64,000 nucleotides of DNA from Manduca sexta (lineage: Eukaryota; Arthropoda; Insecta; Lepidoptera; Sphingidae), in assembly GCF_014839805.1 (NCBI RefSeq), contig NC_051132.1, positions 1,922,001-1,986,000 on the forward strand, written 5' to 3'. Below the pieces are notes generated by a model. That model searched no databases, was not told where the DNA came from, and worked only from the letters and a program-made list of their open reading frames with translations. The translations under genes and the position numbers were made by a program. Positions within the stretch are counted from its first letter, which is position 1; each line of letters opens with the position of its first letter. This document shows, piece after piece, positions 1 to 12,181 of the stretch.

Positions 1-367
1 TAAATATGCCAGTAAGGACATTTATAGTATACTAGCTTTTGCTCGCGGCTCCGCCCGCGTTATAAAGTTTTTCAGGCTAAAGTTTTCCGTTATAAAAGTA
101 GTAGTTTCCCGGGAGCCTATGTTCTTCCCAGGGTCTCAAACTGTCTCCATACCAAATTTCATCTTAATATGTTGGGTAGTTTTTGAGTTTAACACGTTCA
201 GACAGACAGATGCAGCGGGGGACTTTGTTTTATAATATATTTTATAGAACTTTTTAAGAGGAACAATCCCGTCATACATCATTGTTGCATAACTTTAACC
301 GTTTACGTAGCGCACGCAACGGAAGCTCTCAAAACTAATAATTTTTCCCCGTTTTTGCAACATGTTT
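1..367 (+). repeat. RTE-type LINE 3'-end fragment
   Basis: The stretch has the usual look of lepidopteran RTE-like non-LTR tails: a GC-rich 'ctcgcggctccgcccgcg' block near 43-60, a 'ccaaatttcatc' block, and a 'gttcagacagacag' block near 207. Related pieces recur at 43096-43367 and 46370-46540. No reverse transcriptase ORF is visible, so this is only a 3' fragment. Family assignment is from memory of such repeats. Confidence 0.55.
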
Positions 368-860
368 CATTACTGCTCCGCTCCTACTGGCCATAGCGTA
401 ATGATATATAGCCTATAGCGCTCCACAAATAAAGGGCTATCCAACACAAAACGAATTTTTCAGTTCAAACCGGTAGTTCCTGAGATTAGCCATTACTGCT
501 CCGCTCCTATTGGTCATAGCGTGATGATATATAACTTTGAGCACTCCACAAACAAAGGACTATTTAACACAAAAAGAATTATTCAGTTTGGACCGGTAGT
601 TCCTGAGATTAGCCATTACTGCTCCGCTCCTATTGGGTATAGCGTGATGATATATAGCCTATAGCACTCCACGACCAAAGGGCTATACAACGCAAAAAGA
701 ATTTTTCAGTTTGGACCGGTAGTTCCTGAGATTAGCCATTACTGCTCCGCTCCTATTGGGTATAGCGTGATGATATATAGCCTATAGCACTCCACGAACA
801 AAGGGCTATCCAACGCAAAAAGAATTTTTCAATTTGGACCGGTAGTTCCTGAGATTAGCG
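368..860 (+). repeat. 123-bp tandem repeat, four copies, within RTE-like tail
   Basis: The motif 'cattactgctccgctcct' starts at 368, 491, 614 and 737, an exact 123-bp spacing. Each unit ends in 'accggtagttcctgagattag'. Later copies are more alike than the first. The array runs into 'gcgttcaaacaaacaaac' and a 'tataatagtatagat' end near 910, the typical 3' terminus of RTE-like elements in moths and butterflies. It therefore looks like an internally amplified LINE 3' UTR. Units are contiguous with no spacers, so this is not a CRISPR array. Confidence 0.85.
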
Positions 861-1794
861 CGTTCAAACAAACAAACAAACAAACTCTTCAGCTTTATAT
901 AATAGTATAGATTTGAATTATCATATATAAGTAGAAAAATAAATCTTGCGATGCATCATTGAAGGTGTTGCAGATACCAAAAATTTAAAGAAAAAGCTTT
1001 GTTTTAACTGCCTACCTCTAACTAAACTAGATATTATGTCATTAATGCTTTGTATTAGATCAAATTCTAAATATTTTAATTTATTTATTTACCAAATAAA
1101 ACTACTTGCATGACCCTTAACCAAATTCTGTAGACAATCTATTTACAGAATAGTATGATTGTTATTTAACTTTATTCAATGAATAAATAGTTTAATAGAT
1201 TTATATTTCATGACTAAAATTGAGTTTATTTACATACAAAAGTCAGAAACAGTGTTACGATATGCAATTAGTTGGCTACCAAGAAATGCCGACATGCATG
1301 CCGCGATTAAGAGATACCACATAGAAGCGAGATAGTAAATATAGATTAGATTAGTTTATCTAGGTTCTGGGACTGATAGGGACTTTTACCTTCGTGTTTT
1401 AACAAGCTACTGTGACAATATATACCGTTTGATGATTGATAATAATAATCTTACAGATGTATGCCATATAGAAATATATTTTAAGATGCAAATCATTATC
1501 ATAAAGGCGTAATTAGCGTGGCTATAAAATAATTGGTAGCATGATATTGATAAACATTCTATTATTTCTACCTATATTATATAATGTACAACAATGTATG
1601 TAGGTATAAAGATTAGACCAGTTATGAAAAATGTAAAATATTTCGATAGTCTTTATAATTATATTTTGCTTCCATAACATTAGTCTTTTACACCTGTTTA
1701 GATTCGTTAATCGTTGTACATTTATACTTCGTTAAAGCGATCGTTTATCACACCCTAATATCTACCCAGATTTCGCCATCTCGCTAGCCAATTC

Positions 1795-2065
1795 CACACT
1801 AGCTATCATGACAAAGTCTCCCCACTGCACCTGATGGTAAGTGAAGTGGGGTCCAACTAAATGTGGACTGACGAGAGATGATTAACCGTCGACGGTCGAC
1901 ACAATTATGCCGGCCTGTTGGAACCGGATATGCACAAGCCGATCCCAGAACGCGACACACTTCATGAGCCACGTGCCGAGTTTTAAGACCTTGTACAGTG
2001 GTCGTCATGCAGGCAGACATAAAATATATCCTTTCACCACCTTTATTAGTATTACCGTGCTTCCC
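1795..2065 (+). repeat. Interspersed repeat, family B (SINE/MITE-like)
   Basis: This copy shares the core 'ttatgccggcctgttggaac' and 'gatcccagaacgcgacacac' with other copies in the window: 36405-36510 (-), 42590-42725 (+), 58930-59175 (-), 60190-60430 (+) and 62060-62170 (+). It ends only about 30 bases before the splice acceptor of the terminal B4GALT7 exon. ORFs crossing it are accidental. I do not recognise the family name. Confidence 0.7.
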
Positions 2066-2092
2066 TATAAAGACATTTATCTCACCTTCCAG

Positions 2093-2339
2093 ACACATGC
2101 ACGACAAAACATATCGCAAGCGAGACATGCGCAAGTGCTTCAACCAGCGCGAGGTGACGCGCCGACGCGACCGCATCACTGGGCTGCACGATGTCGCCTA
2201 CAACATTCACAGCACGCATCGAGTCACTGTGGACGGATTGCCGCTCACCGTGCTCAACGTGGAGCTCGTCTGCAACAAAGAGACCACGCCCTGGTGCCAG
2301 TGTCCGGACCCTAACCCGCCTAAGAAGAAAGCTACTTAG
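2093..2339 (+). CDS. B4GALT7: Beta-1,4-galactosyltransferase 7, C-terminal exon (partial gene)
   Basis: B4GALT7 is the Golgi enzyme that adds the first galactose to xylose in the glycosaminoglycan-protein linker. This exon follows a good acceptor (pyrimidine-rich, ...ttccag at 2092) and runs to TAG at 2337-2339. It encodes about 82 residues beginning HMHDKTYRKRD, then GLHDVAYNIH, and near the end LTVLNVELVC and TPWC. As I recall the human protein, the corresponding blocks are HLHDPAWRKRD, GGLNTVKYHV, CTVLNIMLDC and TPWC, in the same order and spacing, which sets it apart from other beta4GalTs. After TPWC there is a short extra tail rich in Pro and Lys (PDPNPPKKKAT). Exon phase is 1 (one base precedes the first full codon). 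The catalytic domain exons must lie left of base 1. No other exon of this gene was found between 1 and 2092. Confidence 0.85.
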
Positions 2340-2869
2340 CTTCTGGTTTAGAGGCTTGACAGAAGGGTGGTGTTCCACCAGAGTTCCGCGGTATCACAGG
2401 ATGTTTTTGTTAAGAAACTCTTTAAAATACTATAAAGACTTTCCCGCCCTCACACCCACCACTACAACTGTAAGCCAGAATCAACAGTGGCACGCATTTT
2501 ATGACACCCAGCAGTGAAGCTCGGCGAATCGCTCAAACAAATTTATTCAGGGAAAACTATTTTACCCGAAGAACCTTTTTTCAGTGGCCTGAGGCCATTT
2601 CTGAATAATGATTTTAGCTAAGCCTCCCTATTGGCAAGCTCCCTAGGGTTACCCGAGATTATTAGAATTATACGTAAAACAGTAAACATTTTATTAAGAA
2701 TACCAAACATTCTCTGCAGCGGCACTTAGGCTATTATGATTCTTATGACGTGTTACTTTTATCCTTAGTATATTTACTTCATACAGCCCTGAACGTAGTG
2801 CTCCTGTACACCTAGTCGATTGTTTATCTTTTAATTTTCGAGCTACATTTGACAAGGGTAATCATACAT
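2340..2869 (+). other. Probable 3' UTR and downstream flank of B4GALT7
   Basis: No ORF or repeat that I recognise. No canonical AATAAA is obvious before the next SINE; the first clear one is at about 3179, inside the SINE's tail. The transcript may use a variant signal or end within the SINE. Confidence 0.4.
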
Positions 2870-3190
2870 ATTGACTGCATCTGTGGCGTAGTGGTATTGC
2901 CTGCGTGGTACGACACGACTCTAAGGTATCTGGTTCAAATCCTGGGTCAGGCAGGGATGTAGAGATTTTCTGTATCAGCCCGGAGTCTGGAAAATGGACG
3001 GAACATGTGGGTGAAGAGTGGGTGCCCTGGTTACATTTCTGCCTACCCCCCTCAAGGATAAAGGCATGATGTTTGTGTATATATGTGTGGGATATACTCC
3101 ACGTCACGTACCCTTCTTTTCATGAGTCATGGGCCTCAGAAACCATGAGGAACTCGGTCCCACGCCACTCAGATATCAAATAAATATAAG
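2870..3190 (+). mobile_element. tRNA-derived SINE (family A)
   Basis: Near the start is a tRNA-like promoter: an A-box-like 'tggcgtagtgg' (about 2883) and a B-box-like 'ggttcaaatcc' (about 2932), spaced as in a tRNA gene. A long unrelated body follows and the element ends in an AT-rich 'aaataaatataa' tail. Shorter or inverted relatives occur at 17625-17866, 37716-37880, 45100-45336, 46030-46170 and 54455-54585. There is no cloverleaf-quality tRNA, so this is not a functional tRNA gene. Confidence 0.8.
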
Positions 3191-3887
3191 CGGATTATAC
3201 ATAATATGTTTATTTCTGTGCAGTCAACTTTAGACAATATTACTAATGAACCTTTGGGTTTGATATATTTTTGTAAAATATAATTATGTTACTATTTGCG
3301 AGGATCCGATTGACAAATTATTTGTGTACAAACATCTGTAGACATGTTTTGGACTTCCTCGTCGACATTTTTATGTCTGATATTAACTGAATCCCAATTT
3401 AGATTTAATTTCTGTAAATTAATCTAATATTATTTATTACTTTTAAGTAGGTTAGGAAATAATAGATTTTAAGTCTTATTGATATGACAAAAATAATGTT
3501 ATTGAATTATGTAAGCATCAAACCTAATCAAGTTATCATTTATTTTTATTACATTAATGTTTTATTTGAATAGCAAAATACTTTGAATATTATAAAAATA
3601 AATGAAAATGCTAAAAGATTCAGTCTAGATTTGTAATAAAACAAAAAACGGAATAAATAAATATTTTATTTAACTTATTGAGAAGCTTTTATTAACATTA
3701 TGTGGTATGAGTAATATTTGAAATCTCCATATTTTTTATTTCGCAATATACGTGGATAAAATGGTATCCACACAATTTATAATCATTTAAAGGTCCACAG
3801 TAATATGTTGGATCCCAATTAGAAACGGGTAAATTATGCCGCCATTTGTAACATAAAAAATATGAAGATTCGAAATAAAGAACACCA
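3191..3887. other. AT-rich non-coding stretch
   Basis: I see no coding exon, RNA gene or repeat here. The minus-strand ORF at 3698-3907 has no recognisable protein character and runs into a transposon end. Confidence 0.5.
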
Positions 3888-4345
3888 TATACAGGGTGTT
3901 TTTTCAAAGAGTATCCATATTTTATTATTACATTCCAAATATATATAATGACTAATATAAAATGAAAAATATTTAAAATGAAGTATAATTAACAAGTTAT
4001 TTACATTTCAAAATATCTCATAGTGTTCGATTTATGGTCAATGTTTATACGTTTGTACGCGCGATCATTGATAACAATCATACAACCATACACATAAGCC
4101 AATGTGAACATGTGTTAATTTGCCGACGAAACGTAAACCGATCCTTGCCTCCTTAGCGAAGCGACGCGGGCACACAGTCTGATAATGATTATTACCTACA
4201 CATAGCAGATAGTTCTGTACTTTTACCGGTTTTAGGACCGTCATAATAATTAAAAACTAAAACACTATTTTAACATTTTAAAATCGCAAACCACTGTTAG
4301 TCTTTATTATGGCGTATTTAAAAAATTGGAATCAACTATTAACCT

Positions 4346-4743
4346 TCAACAATACGGGTGGAACCCTGAAGAATTCAGTAACATCCACACGTAATACTCG
4401 CTAACACCGCATTGTTTAGCTGCCTCATTGGCACCAGCACGAGGGTCCCGCAAGAAAAACTCGATTACCGCGTTTTCGATGACCGGGCGTATCACGGCAT
4501 GTCCTTCTTGATCAGCTTTATAAGAGGGTGTGCTGAACTGCCCAAACTCCAATAACCTTTGGTTGGCTTCCAAATTCGTTCTTTGATTGGGTGCGCGGGA
4601 GATAAATACTTACTCCATTGTCTTTGAAGACGCGGTAAAGTTTTATGTTCATAACTTTCCCAACTTAAAATGTAGCACTGTATCATCCCATAATATTCAC
4701 GGATTGAGTAACTGACTTTAGTTTGTTGAGCCATTAATAACAA
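4346..4743 (-). pseudogene. Decayed transposon-associated helix-turn-helix protein
   Basis: Two minus-strand frames together give one recognisable protein. The first runs from ATG at 4743 (MAQQTKVSYSIREYYGMI..., ...SPAHPIKERI) to about 4580. The second continues from about 4573 (EANQRLLEFG..., PRAGANEAAKQCGVS, YVWMLLNSSGFHPYC) to a stop at 4346. The 'NEAAKQCGVS ... VWMLLNSSGFHPY' part resembles the helix-turn-helix N-termini of mariner-associated ORFs in insects. The protein is broken by a frameshift near 4575 and no transposase catalytic domain follows, so it is called a pseudogene. Its position between two perfect terminal repeats supports a transposon origin. Confidence 0.65.
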
Positions 4744-4805
4744 TTATGACAAGTTTTGGCAAAATACAAAAAATTAAAAAAACACGGGCATACGCAACAG
4801 GTCAC

Positions 4806-4990
4806 GGTCAACACTGGCGAGCGGGAGAGCAGAGAGGTGGCGGCGGCGGACCGCGCGGGCGGAGGAGCAGGAGGCCTCACGGGTTTTGTAGGTAGATAGG
4901 GAAGATCGCGATCGGCGCGGGCGCCTGCACCGGCCGAAGTGCCTGGGCGGCGGGCAGCGGGCGGCGGGACGGCGGTACGGTGCGGCCCAA
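4806..4990. other. GC/CpG-rich block inside the transposon
   Basis: Rich in CGG, GCG and CCG within otherwise AT-rich DNA. A proline- and alanine-rich minus-strand ORF (4734-5051) covers it but has low complexity and no family resemblance, so it is not called as a gene. It may be captured promoter or exon DNA. Confidence 0.5.
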
Positions 4991-5771
4991 GCGTTTGATG
5001 TTTTCGAGCCTTTCTTATCGTATGTTTTGAATGTGTGCGTGCGTTGGTCAAAATTAGGTATTACTATGAATGTTTATGAATGGCTTGTAGTACTATTAAT
5101 AAACACCTTTCGTATTGTCTGTGTGTTCTGTTTTTTAGGGACAATAAGTCGGAATTTTATGAAAAAAAAAATATTGTTTTTTATTTCATGAATCGTATAT
5201 ACTACCGATTCTGAACCACCTGTAAAAATTTGGCTACACTTTGAAAAAACACCCTGTATAACCACAACTAAAAAAGGAACATTTTTAATAACGTAATCAG
5301 AAATCACATAGTTTTTTATTTAACAGAAAAATATTCGCCGACAATCCGAAGGCGTACTGGCCACCTGAACGTAAGCACACTACAATGTTGTAATAAAATA
5401 TGTTCAAATGCTAACCCACGTTGAATGGTTTGACCAATAAGTGTTCTATATTATAATGTACTTAGGTATAAGCCATAATATGTGCCTTCGGTTCATAACA
5501 GAATGAACACATTACTTCGCTTTTGAAACTAAATTCGTAAGAGCTAAATATTTGATATTATAATGAAAAAATATTTCATTCTATTAAATACACACTTTCG
5601 AGAAAATGGAATCGACCTATCTGCAAATTTTCTTCATAGCTATTCAATAACATAGTAAAATTTGTATTTTATGTCATCACAGTTTACAGATCATTTTCAT
5701 TCCTATTACAGTGTTAATAAAGATAGTTTCGCATATCCAAAATGATTTAAAATGGTCGACTAACAGCCGTT

Positions 5772-5919
5772 TTCAATAAACGATCCCAATCTCAATCTTC
5801 AATCTGGTTCCGAGAGTGAACCAATCAAAATAAGGCATTTGTACACATGTCAAAAAAAATGTTCTGATTGGTCCATTTTTGAGATAGATTGAAAAAAGCG
5901 ATTGGGATCGTTTATTGAA
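5772..5919. mobile_element. MITE with 20-bp terminal inverted repeats (family C)
   Basis: The left end 'ttcaataaacgatcccaatc' is the exact reverse complement of the right end at 5900-5919. Length is 148 bp with no ORF. Related elements are at 30306-30412 and, weakly, near 41687-41815. Confidence 0.85.
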
Positions 5920-8864
5920 GTGTCATGAGTCGGTAAGTTATTTCTAAATCATAGTATGATACTTATTAGGCAGATCTTGAGCCCACAGTGTATTTAAATC
6001 TGAAAAAAAGAATACTAAATATGGATACTAACAAAAAGTGTAAATTGTCCATCCTGTTACGACACTAATATTGGAAATAATAAAAAATTAAGTACATATT
6101 AATCCCCATAATTTCCTTAAGAAACACTTCATCATTTTAATGAAATCTACTTGATATAAAAACTCAGGTAGTTTATTCAAATGGCATCCAAGCTCTTTGT
6201 ATCCAAAGCTATGCTAATATTGACAGCATGCTTTACCGACCATCTGCCACTATTTTCTCATTTTATTACTTAATTTAGAGGTAATTATGCTGTTTTTAAG
6301 GTTTAAACAACCGAATAAATAGGAATTAATATAGCTAACAGTACAGCTCAGGCGGATTTCTAGTTTGAAAATATTAATAATTTTAATAAAATGTTTTTAG
6401 ATTATTTTTTTTTGTTACATGCGATATGTTTCTTAAGAAAAAAAACTTTATGTATTTCAATTTGCAAAATAAATTCTATTGTTATAATTAATTGCATATC
6501 ACACATTCGCTATTATATTCGTTTATAAATACGATTAATATTTTAAATGCTTATCGATTCAGTATTCATTGTTCATATTTAAGTAGGTATTATATTAAAT
6601 ATCCGAAAATAATTGCCATGATATACACAAAAAGCAACAAAACACTACTGATGCTATCTTATGTATTTCATTCAGAAATATCAGCTTTTATCAACTGTTC
6701 CATAATTTTCAAAAATAGAGCTACATTGGTCTGTATTAGCAAACCTATTTTAAGTTCGCATTTAGGGGTCCCTTAACTCAGATATAAAAATCGGGCACAA
6801 ATAGTTTAGTAATCATTAAAGCGGACTGTAGTTCATTGTTAAATTTACTTCCTACTACATAATATTTTCAATAATGTAATGACTATTGCGAATACATATT
6901 CAAATTCATAAACTGATGTGTTTATATAATAAAAGTGTGGGAAATATTATTATTACATGGGATAGAAATGAGTACCTACTTGCTCTTTATTTTATTCAAG
7001 CAAAGGAATATGTTATGTTGCAGATAAAAAACTGCTATTGTACTTTTTTTTAAATAAAACCTATTATTTTCTACAAAAAAAAATTGGAAAAATTCCTACA
7101 TGAAATTAAAAGAATTATAAATGATAATAATATTCACTAAAATTTAAAATTCTAAGAAAAATGAATAAACATATACATATGATAAGCAATCAAACATGAA
7201 TTTTCAGATAATTTTCAAGTACTCAATTACAATACTTGTAACTGATAATCTTATATAAGTGATAAAATAAAGAAAAACAAACATACTCTTTACCATATTT
7301 TTTTATAAAAAATTTAAGATAAAGTTTTAAACAAAAATGATGTCACACATCTTTAAAACCAAATATAGATAATATCACAAAGCTACATGAAACTATAAAA
7401 TTTAAGTCGAATAAAATGACGTGTCAAATATCCTTTATTCAAAGCCTTTTTATAAATCTGGGAATCAGTACTATTATTAAAATATATCCTGACCAATGTA
7501 GTTAAAATTTTTAGCATTTAAAGTTTTCATTTCATTTTAAACAAGTCAAATTTTATAGCATACAATATTCTTAAACTAGGTGAAGTCATTTCTTTTTTAT
7601 AAACGCTAGCAGCACTTTTTATGTTTTGTCTCTTTCTAACTGATAATCATAACATCCAATAGTTTAATAGACCTATTATGAGAAGAGATAACTATAACTA
7701 AAACTTAGACGTTTGACATACGGTTGTTATTTGTATGGCAGATATTAAGTGCTGAACCGATGTGTGATTCAATAAAAATCCAAATGACTCGCGTTTCAGA
7801 AATTTGTAGAACTATATCGTCATGCTAATTTTAGCCGTTAAAAATTAAGTGTCAATCATTACCGTAATAAAGGATTTAATTAACTATTAGCGTTTATGAA
7901 AAAAGTAATAAATCTACAAATGCACTAAGGACTTATTCCATGCGAATAATTTCAAAAAACTACCAACTGAATACGAGTTAGATTGTCAAAATTATTTCAC
8001 GAAAATGTTCTACATTTTCAGGCACTGAAACAAGACTGGGTGTACGAGGCTGAAATATTTTGAACGAAGGTAAGATAGGTATGTTTTTCTGCAGTAGAAA
8101 AATTGCCTACGGTATTATTTGAAGCCACAAAAATACTTTTAAAAAGTTTAAGAAGCGTTAAGCAGTTTATCCTTTAAGATCATATCGACAGACTCGATTC
8201 TAGGACAGAGAAAGCCGAATAAAGCGTATACGAACAATCTATTGAAAATAATTAAGATTGCAAAACAGACATGGACGCATGTTTAATTCAAAAAGCCAAC
8301 GTACACCTTTTGCCTATAAACTTCATTAAATAAAATATATCAAGCGATACTAATATTGCCTAATGCTGTGCGTTCACTGAACATATATTTTTAGCAAAGC
8401 TTTATTTCATTACATAGCAAGAAACATTGTCACCTAAAATGACTCCCCATTATCTGCCTCTAGTCTTACTCTTACTGACAGTCACGGTAAAGCTACGTGA
8501 CCCAATCGTAATAGTAAAAGTCGTATTAATTGGACTAGAGACAGCACATATTGCGCGTACACCCACTTTGGGAATCTAAAATATATTTGTTTTGTATTAA
8601 AATATACACACATTTTCCCGTGACGAAAATACGTGCGCTATAAACTTAAGCTGGTTTCTTATCGCGTGGAAAGAAAATAAGCAGGAAAAAGCGTGTGTGC
8701 ACTAGTTGTGCCTTTGCCATTGGGGATAAAGACGTGGTTATGCATGTAATTGATTGACAACTATCTACATGAATATGGTCCCTATTCTCTTGATTAGCGG
8801 ACTACACAATACCTTGTAATACTGGTATAGGTCAGTGTACGCACAGCTAATGCTAACATGTAAT

Positions 8865-8995
8865 GTGGCCGGCGTTGCGTCGCGTCGCGTTGCGTTGCAC
8901 GGTCGCGCGCGTGTTACAGCTCGCAACGGTCGCAACGCGCGCAGCACGTCAGCTACAACGCGCAGCCGCCGTCCTACGCACACATACGCGCTAGT
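8865..8995. promoter_or_regulatory. Isolated CpG-rich island, possible promoter or hairpin
   Basis: Dense CG dinucleotides ('ggcgttgcgtcgcgtcgcgt' and 'ggtcgcaacgcgcgcagc') in an AT-rich desert. The 'gttgcg' and 'cgcaac' words lie in opposite orientations, so the block can fold back on itself. No convincing exon adjoins it. Function is not known. Confidence 0.35.
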
Positions 8996-11900
8996 CAACA
9001 ACTACTACAACAGTGACAGGGTCTATGAGATCACTTTTGTTAGAAATATATTTTACTACATTTAAAAAATATATATATATATATTTGAAAAACGTTATTT
9101 TTTTATTTTACTAATTATTCTAAAAACACAAAATGATCTCATAAATGTAAATTGGATCTGAAAAATAATAAAAAATCTATTTAATAAAAGAGTAAATATA
9201 AATAATGAGTACTCAAATTCTGCGGGGAATCTATAGCACACAAAACAGCTACAAAGTTTACCATCGTCAAATAAATTTTTCATGCCTTAAATATATTTAA
9301 TACAATCAAATACCTTCATTATTATAATTACTTTTAATAAAATTTGTAATTTTTGAATGTACGCCACGATTTTACTATAAATCATAATACTATATGGTCG
9401 ACACCTAGGAACTTTTAAGCGTAATTATTGCAATTTGTTTTAACAAAATACTCCAAAAAACTATACGTTATAATCTGGTAAGAAAATACACTAAATAGTT
9501 ACAATTTCTGTCAATCTGTCAAATTTCTAAGAATAGTCATAAAACCCGAAATACCCACCAACAAAACACCCTTTTTTCTTTGTTATTTATTTCTTAATAG
9601 AAGTAAAATATTAAAGCGCACAAAGCCAGGGGGAATACATAACAAGCACAAGAGAAAACCACAAGCAAGTCAACAATTATAGAATTTATTATTAGTAACA
9701 CGCTTATAATATAAACTACAAACCACAGAAAAAGAGTTGGCACACAAAATACATCACACAGCTTAGCATACTTTGATCTGTTCCAATTTGGCGTAGAAGT
9801 CGAGTAAAAAGAAAATTATTATTTAGAGAAAAAAAAATAACATACAAGTAGACTAAACTTTGAGTTTAGAAGTTAATTAATATAGTTTTTTTTTAGTAAG
9901 AATTTGTAATTTTGTCACATTATAAAAGAAGACAAACTTAACTTCGTTTAAACAATAAAAAATATATTTAAAAAGACAGATCCGTATTTAACATCTAAAT
10001 CAAGCACAATAAAACCCAAATAAGTTTTTATTCTTACACCAGGGCAGTACATAGAGGTAAAATTTTACTTACTTTTAACAATTAAAGTATAACAATGATT
10101 TAGAAGGAATTTGGAAGACGGAAAATAATCAACATCAATATACTAATCAGAAAAAAACACACAAACTACTTTAACATGATGAGTAAACATGTTCTAATTA
10201 TTGTGCTATTAGGAATATTTTCGATAGTAAATACTAGAAAATTCGTAATTAAATTCTTAAGTCGATTCTACCAAACATTTGGATTATAATAATTATATAA
10301 GTGTGTAGGCATTTGTGGCTTGTTATGAAGTTTATATTTAGTTTTACAGGCAGGTATCCAGTGGGGGATAGTTGGGGGCGTTACGACAATAAGCAATTTT
10401 TCAATAACAAATAGCAAATCAAGTTTAGAACCCCGAATATAGATTGGATACTTGCCTGATGTTTTAATTTGCCTTATATTTTGTTATCCAATGCTACATA
10501 TTATGTTGGTTGTACACGGTATAAAAATTCATATCAAATTTGATATTAACAAAAAAATCCTGATCTAATTACCCCAAATTAAAGTCAAATCGATTTACAT
10601 TTTTAATGAAAAGCAACTTGGGTACCGCCTATATCTCACTGCAAACGGAATCTAGACTAATGAATTTATATACTGTGGTTAAACATTTTGATTTATCGTT
10701 GACAATTTAATATATTTCTTTCTACATTTTTATACTTAGCCAATCGAAGTTACGTTGACAATCGTTATAACTACAAGAAGTATATATTATGATTACGCTA
10801 AATTGATATAAAAGGGGTACAAGAAGTTACAAATATAAAAAGGATTTTATTTCGCGTAGAATCAAAAGTGGGAAAATCCAAAAATTTGGTTAGGTACCAC
10901 TACCACAGGTAGGTTAGAAAAATTTAGTCTATTAACTGAACAATAAAAATCAAAGTATTTTAAGAAGTATTGGGCATAAATATAACGGAAACGAATACGC
11001 TACTAATATAAAAACTGGGTGGAGAATTATACAACCTACTAACATATTAAATATGATTTTCGTAAAGATGTTTCTATGCTTTGGTCATGGATGTTTTGAA
11101 ACAAGGCATAAGCTGTTATTTGTAACTCTATGAAATTTGGCACAAATAGATTAAGACCTAACTATTTTTTTAATTTATAGTTTTATTTTTATCATGACAT
11201 TAACTCGCACGACAGATAAGTTACTAAAAAGATAATCCTCAAGATTCTAGACATAGACAAAAACTAGGCCTTTGTTTTATCCCGTATGATTTTATGAATT
11301 AATCCTACATTTTGTGCGATAAGACATTATGTAGTTTAATATTTTTTATAAATTGGCCCTGAATTTATCCACTTTTGATCCCAAACAAAACAACCTTAAT
11401 GACATAGAAGTTCAATATTGTAAATATATACAAAAGTACTATAATAAAGGGGTTAGTTTATAGTCAATTTTAAAATTTAAAGCAATTAATTTCAGATTTT
11501 TTTATACAATATGAAAGACATATATAAAAGTAATTTTCCCTGAGGAAATTAAAAATGAAAATCAAGAATTTATCAAAAAAAGAACATTGTACTGCTAGTC
11601 CCAGGTAACATTGTACTGCTATTCCTATTTCAATATTCGAAATTAATAAATCATTTGAGTGACTAGAATTATTTAGCTTAACTATCAACATTTTATATAT
11701 TATATCAACTCAATATGTATACAAATTTTGAGATTAATGCCATTATTTTATATGCGAATTTATTTTTTATTTTTAAATTATTTTCGATATTTATATTTCG
11801 CAATTGACAGTATAATTGTATAGGAACAATGATATTTGTTTCACATTTTTTTTGCATGTTGTAAAAATTGAATATAAATATATATTATTTTAATAATCTC

Positions 11901-12181
11901 TCGTTAAGTCTTTAACGTTATGATATAAAGGCCAGGTTTAAGCAAAAGAAAATACATAGTGGAAGCTAAAGATATTTTAGAATAAAGTAATATATATGAA
12001 AACAGTTATAAAATTATTATTTTAAACCTCAGAGGCAGTATTCAACTGTGAAATAAATAATTGTGTGTAGACACAAAGAATAAGAAGACAGAACTTTTCA
12101 ATTATCTACAATTTAAATTGAACAAATTTTGTCACAGCACTAAAAAATGAATTTCTCTCTCGTGTCACCGCTCGCCAATAT

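Larger units (their letters stand above)
3888..5260 (-). mobile_element. DNA transposon with 22-bp terminal inverted repeats
   Basis: The left end 'tatacagggtgttttttc' (3888-3909) is the exact reverse complement of the right end (5239-5260). TA is present at both edges, as expected for a TA target-site duplication of a mariner/Tc1-like element. Inside on the minus strand is a decayed helix-turn-helix ORF (separate entry). The right half holds a very GC-rich block (about 4810-4990) out of keeping with the surroundings. Length is about 1.37 kb, so it is probably non-autonomous. Confidence 0.8.
5261..12181. other. Long AT-rich intergenic/3'-flank region
   Basis: About 6.9 kb without an exon I can support. 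It contains a MITE (5772-5919) and a CpG-rich island (8870-8990). Minus-strand poly(A)-like signals (TTTATT read on +, e.g. 11759-11764) could serve the NMNAT isoform ending at 12182. Short ORFs (6492-6776, 9095-9283, 11470-11691) have AT-driven composition and no recognisable motif. Confidence 0.5.

Noticed and set aside
368..860. CRISPR-like regular repeats
   Set aside because: Units of 123 bp are contiguous with no unique spacers, and the sequence is a LINE tail in an insect genome.
2870..2950. A tRNA gene
   Set aside because: A and B boxes are present but the stems do not pair well and the sequence continues into a SINE body found in several copies.
4734..5051. 105-codon Pro/Ala-rich ORF
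   Set aside because: Low-complexity translation of a GC-rich block inside a transposon, with no family resemblance.
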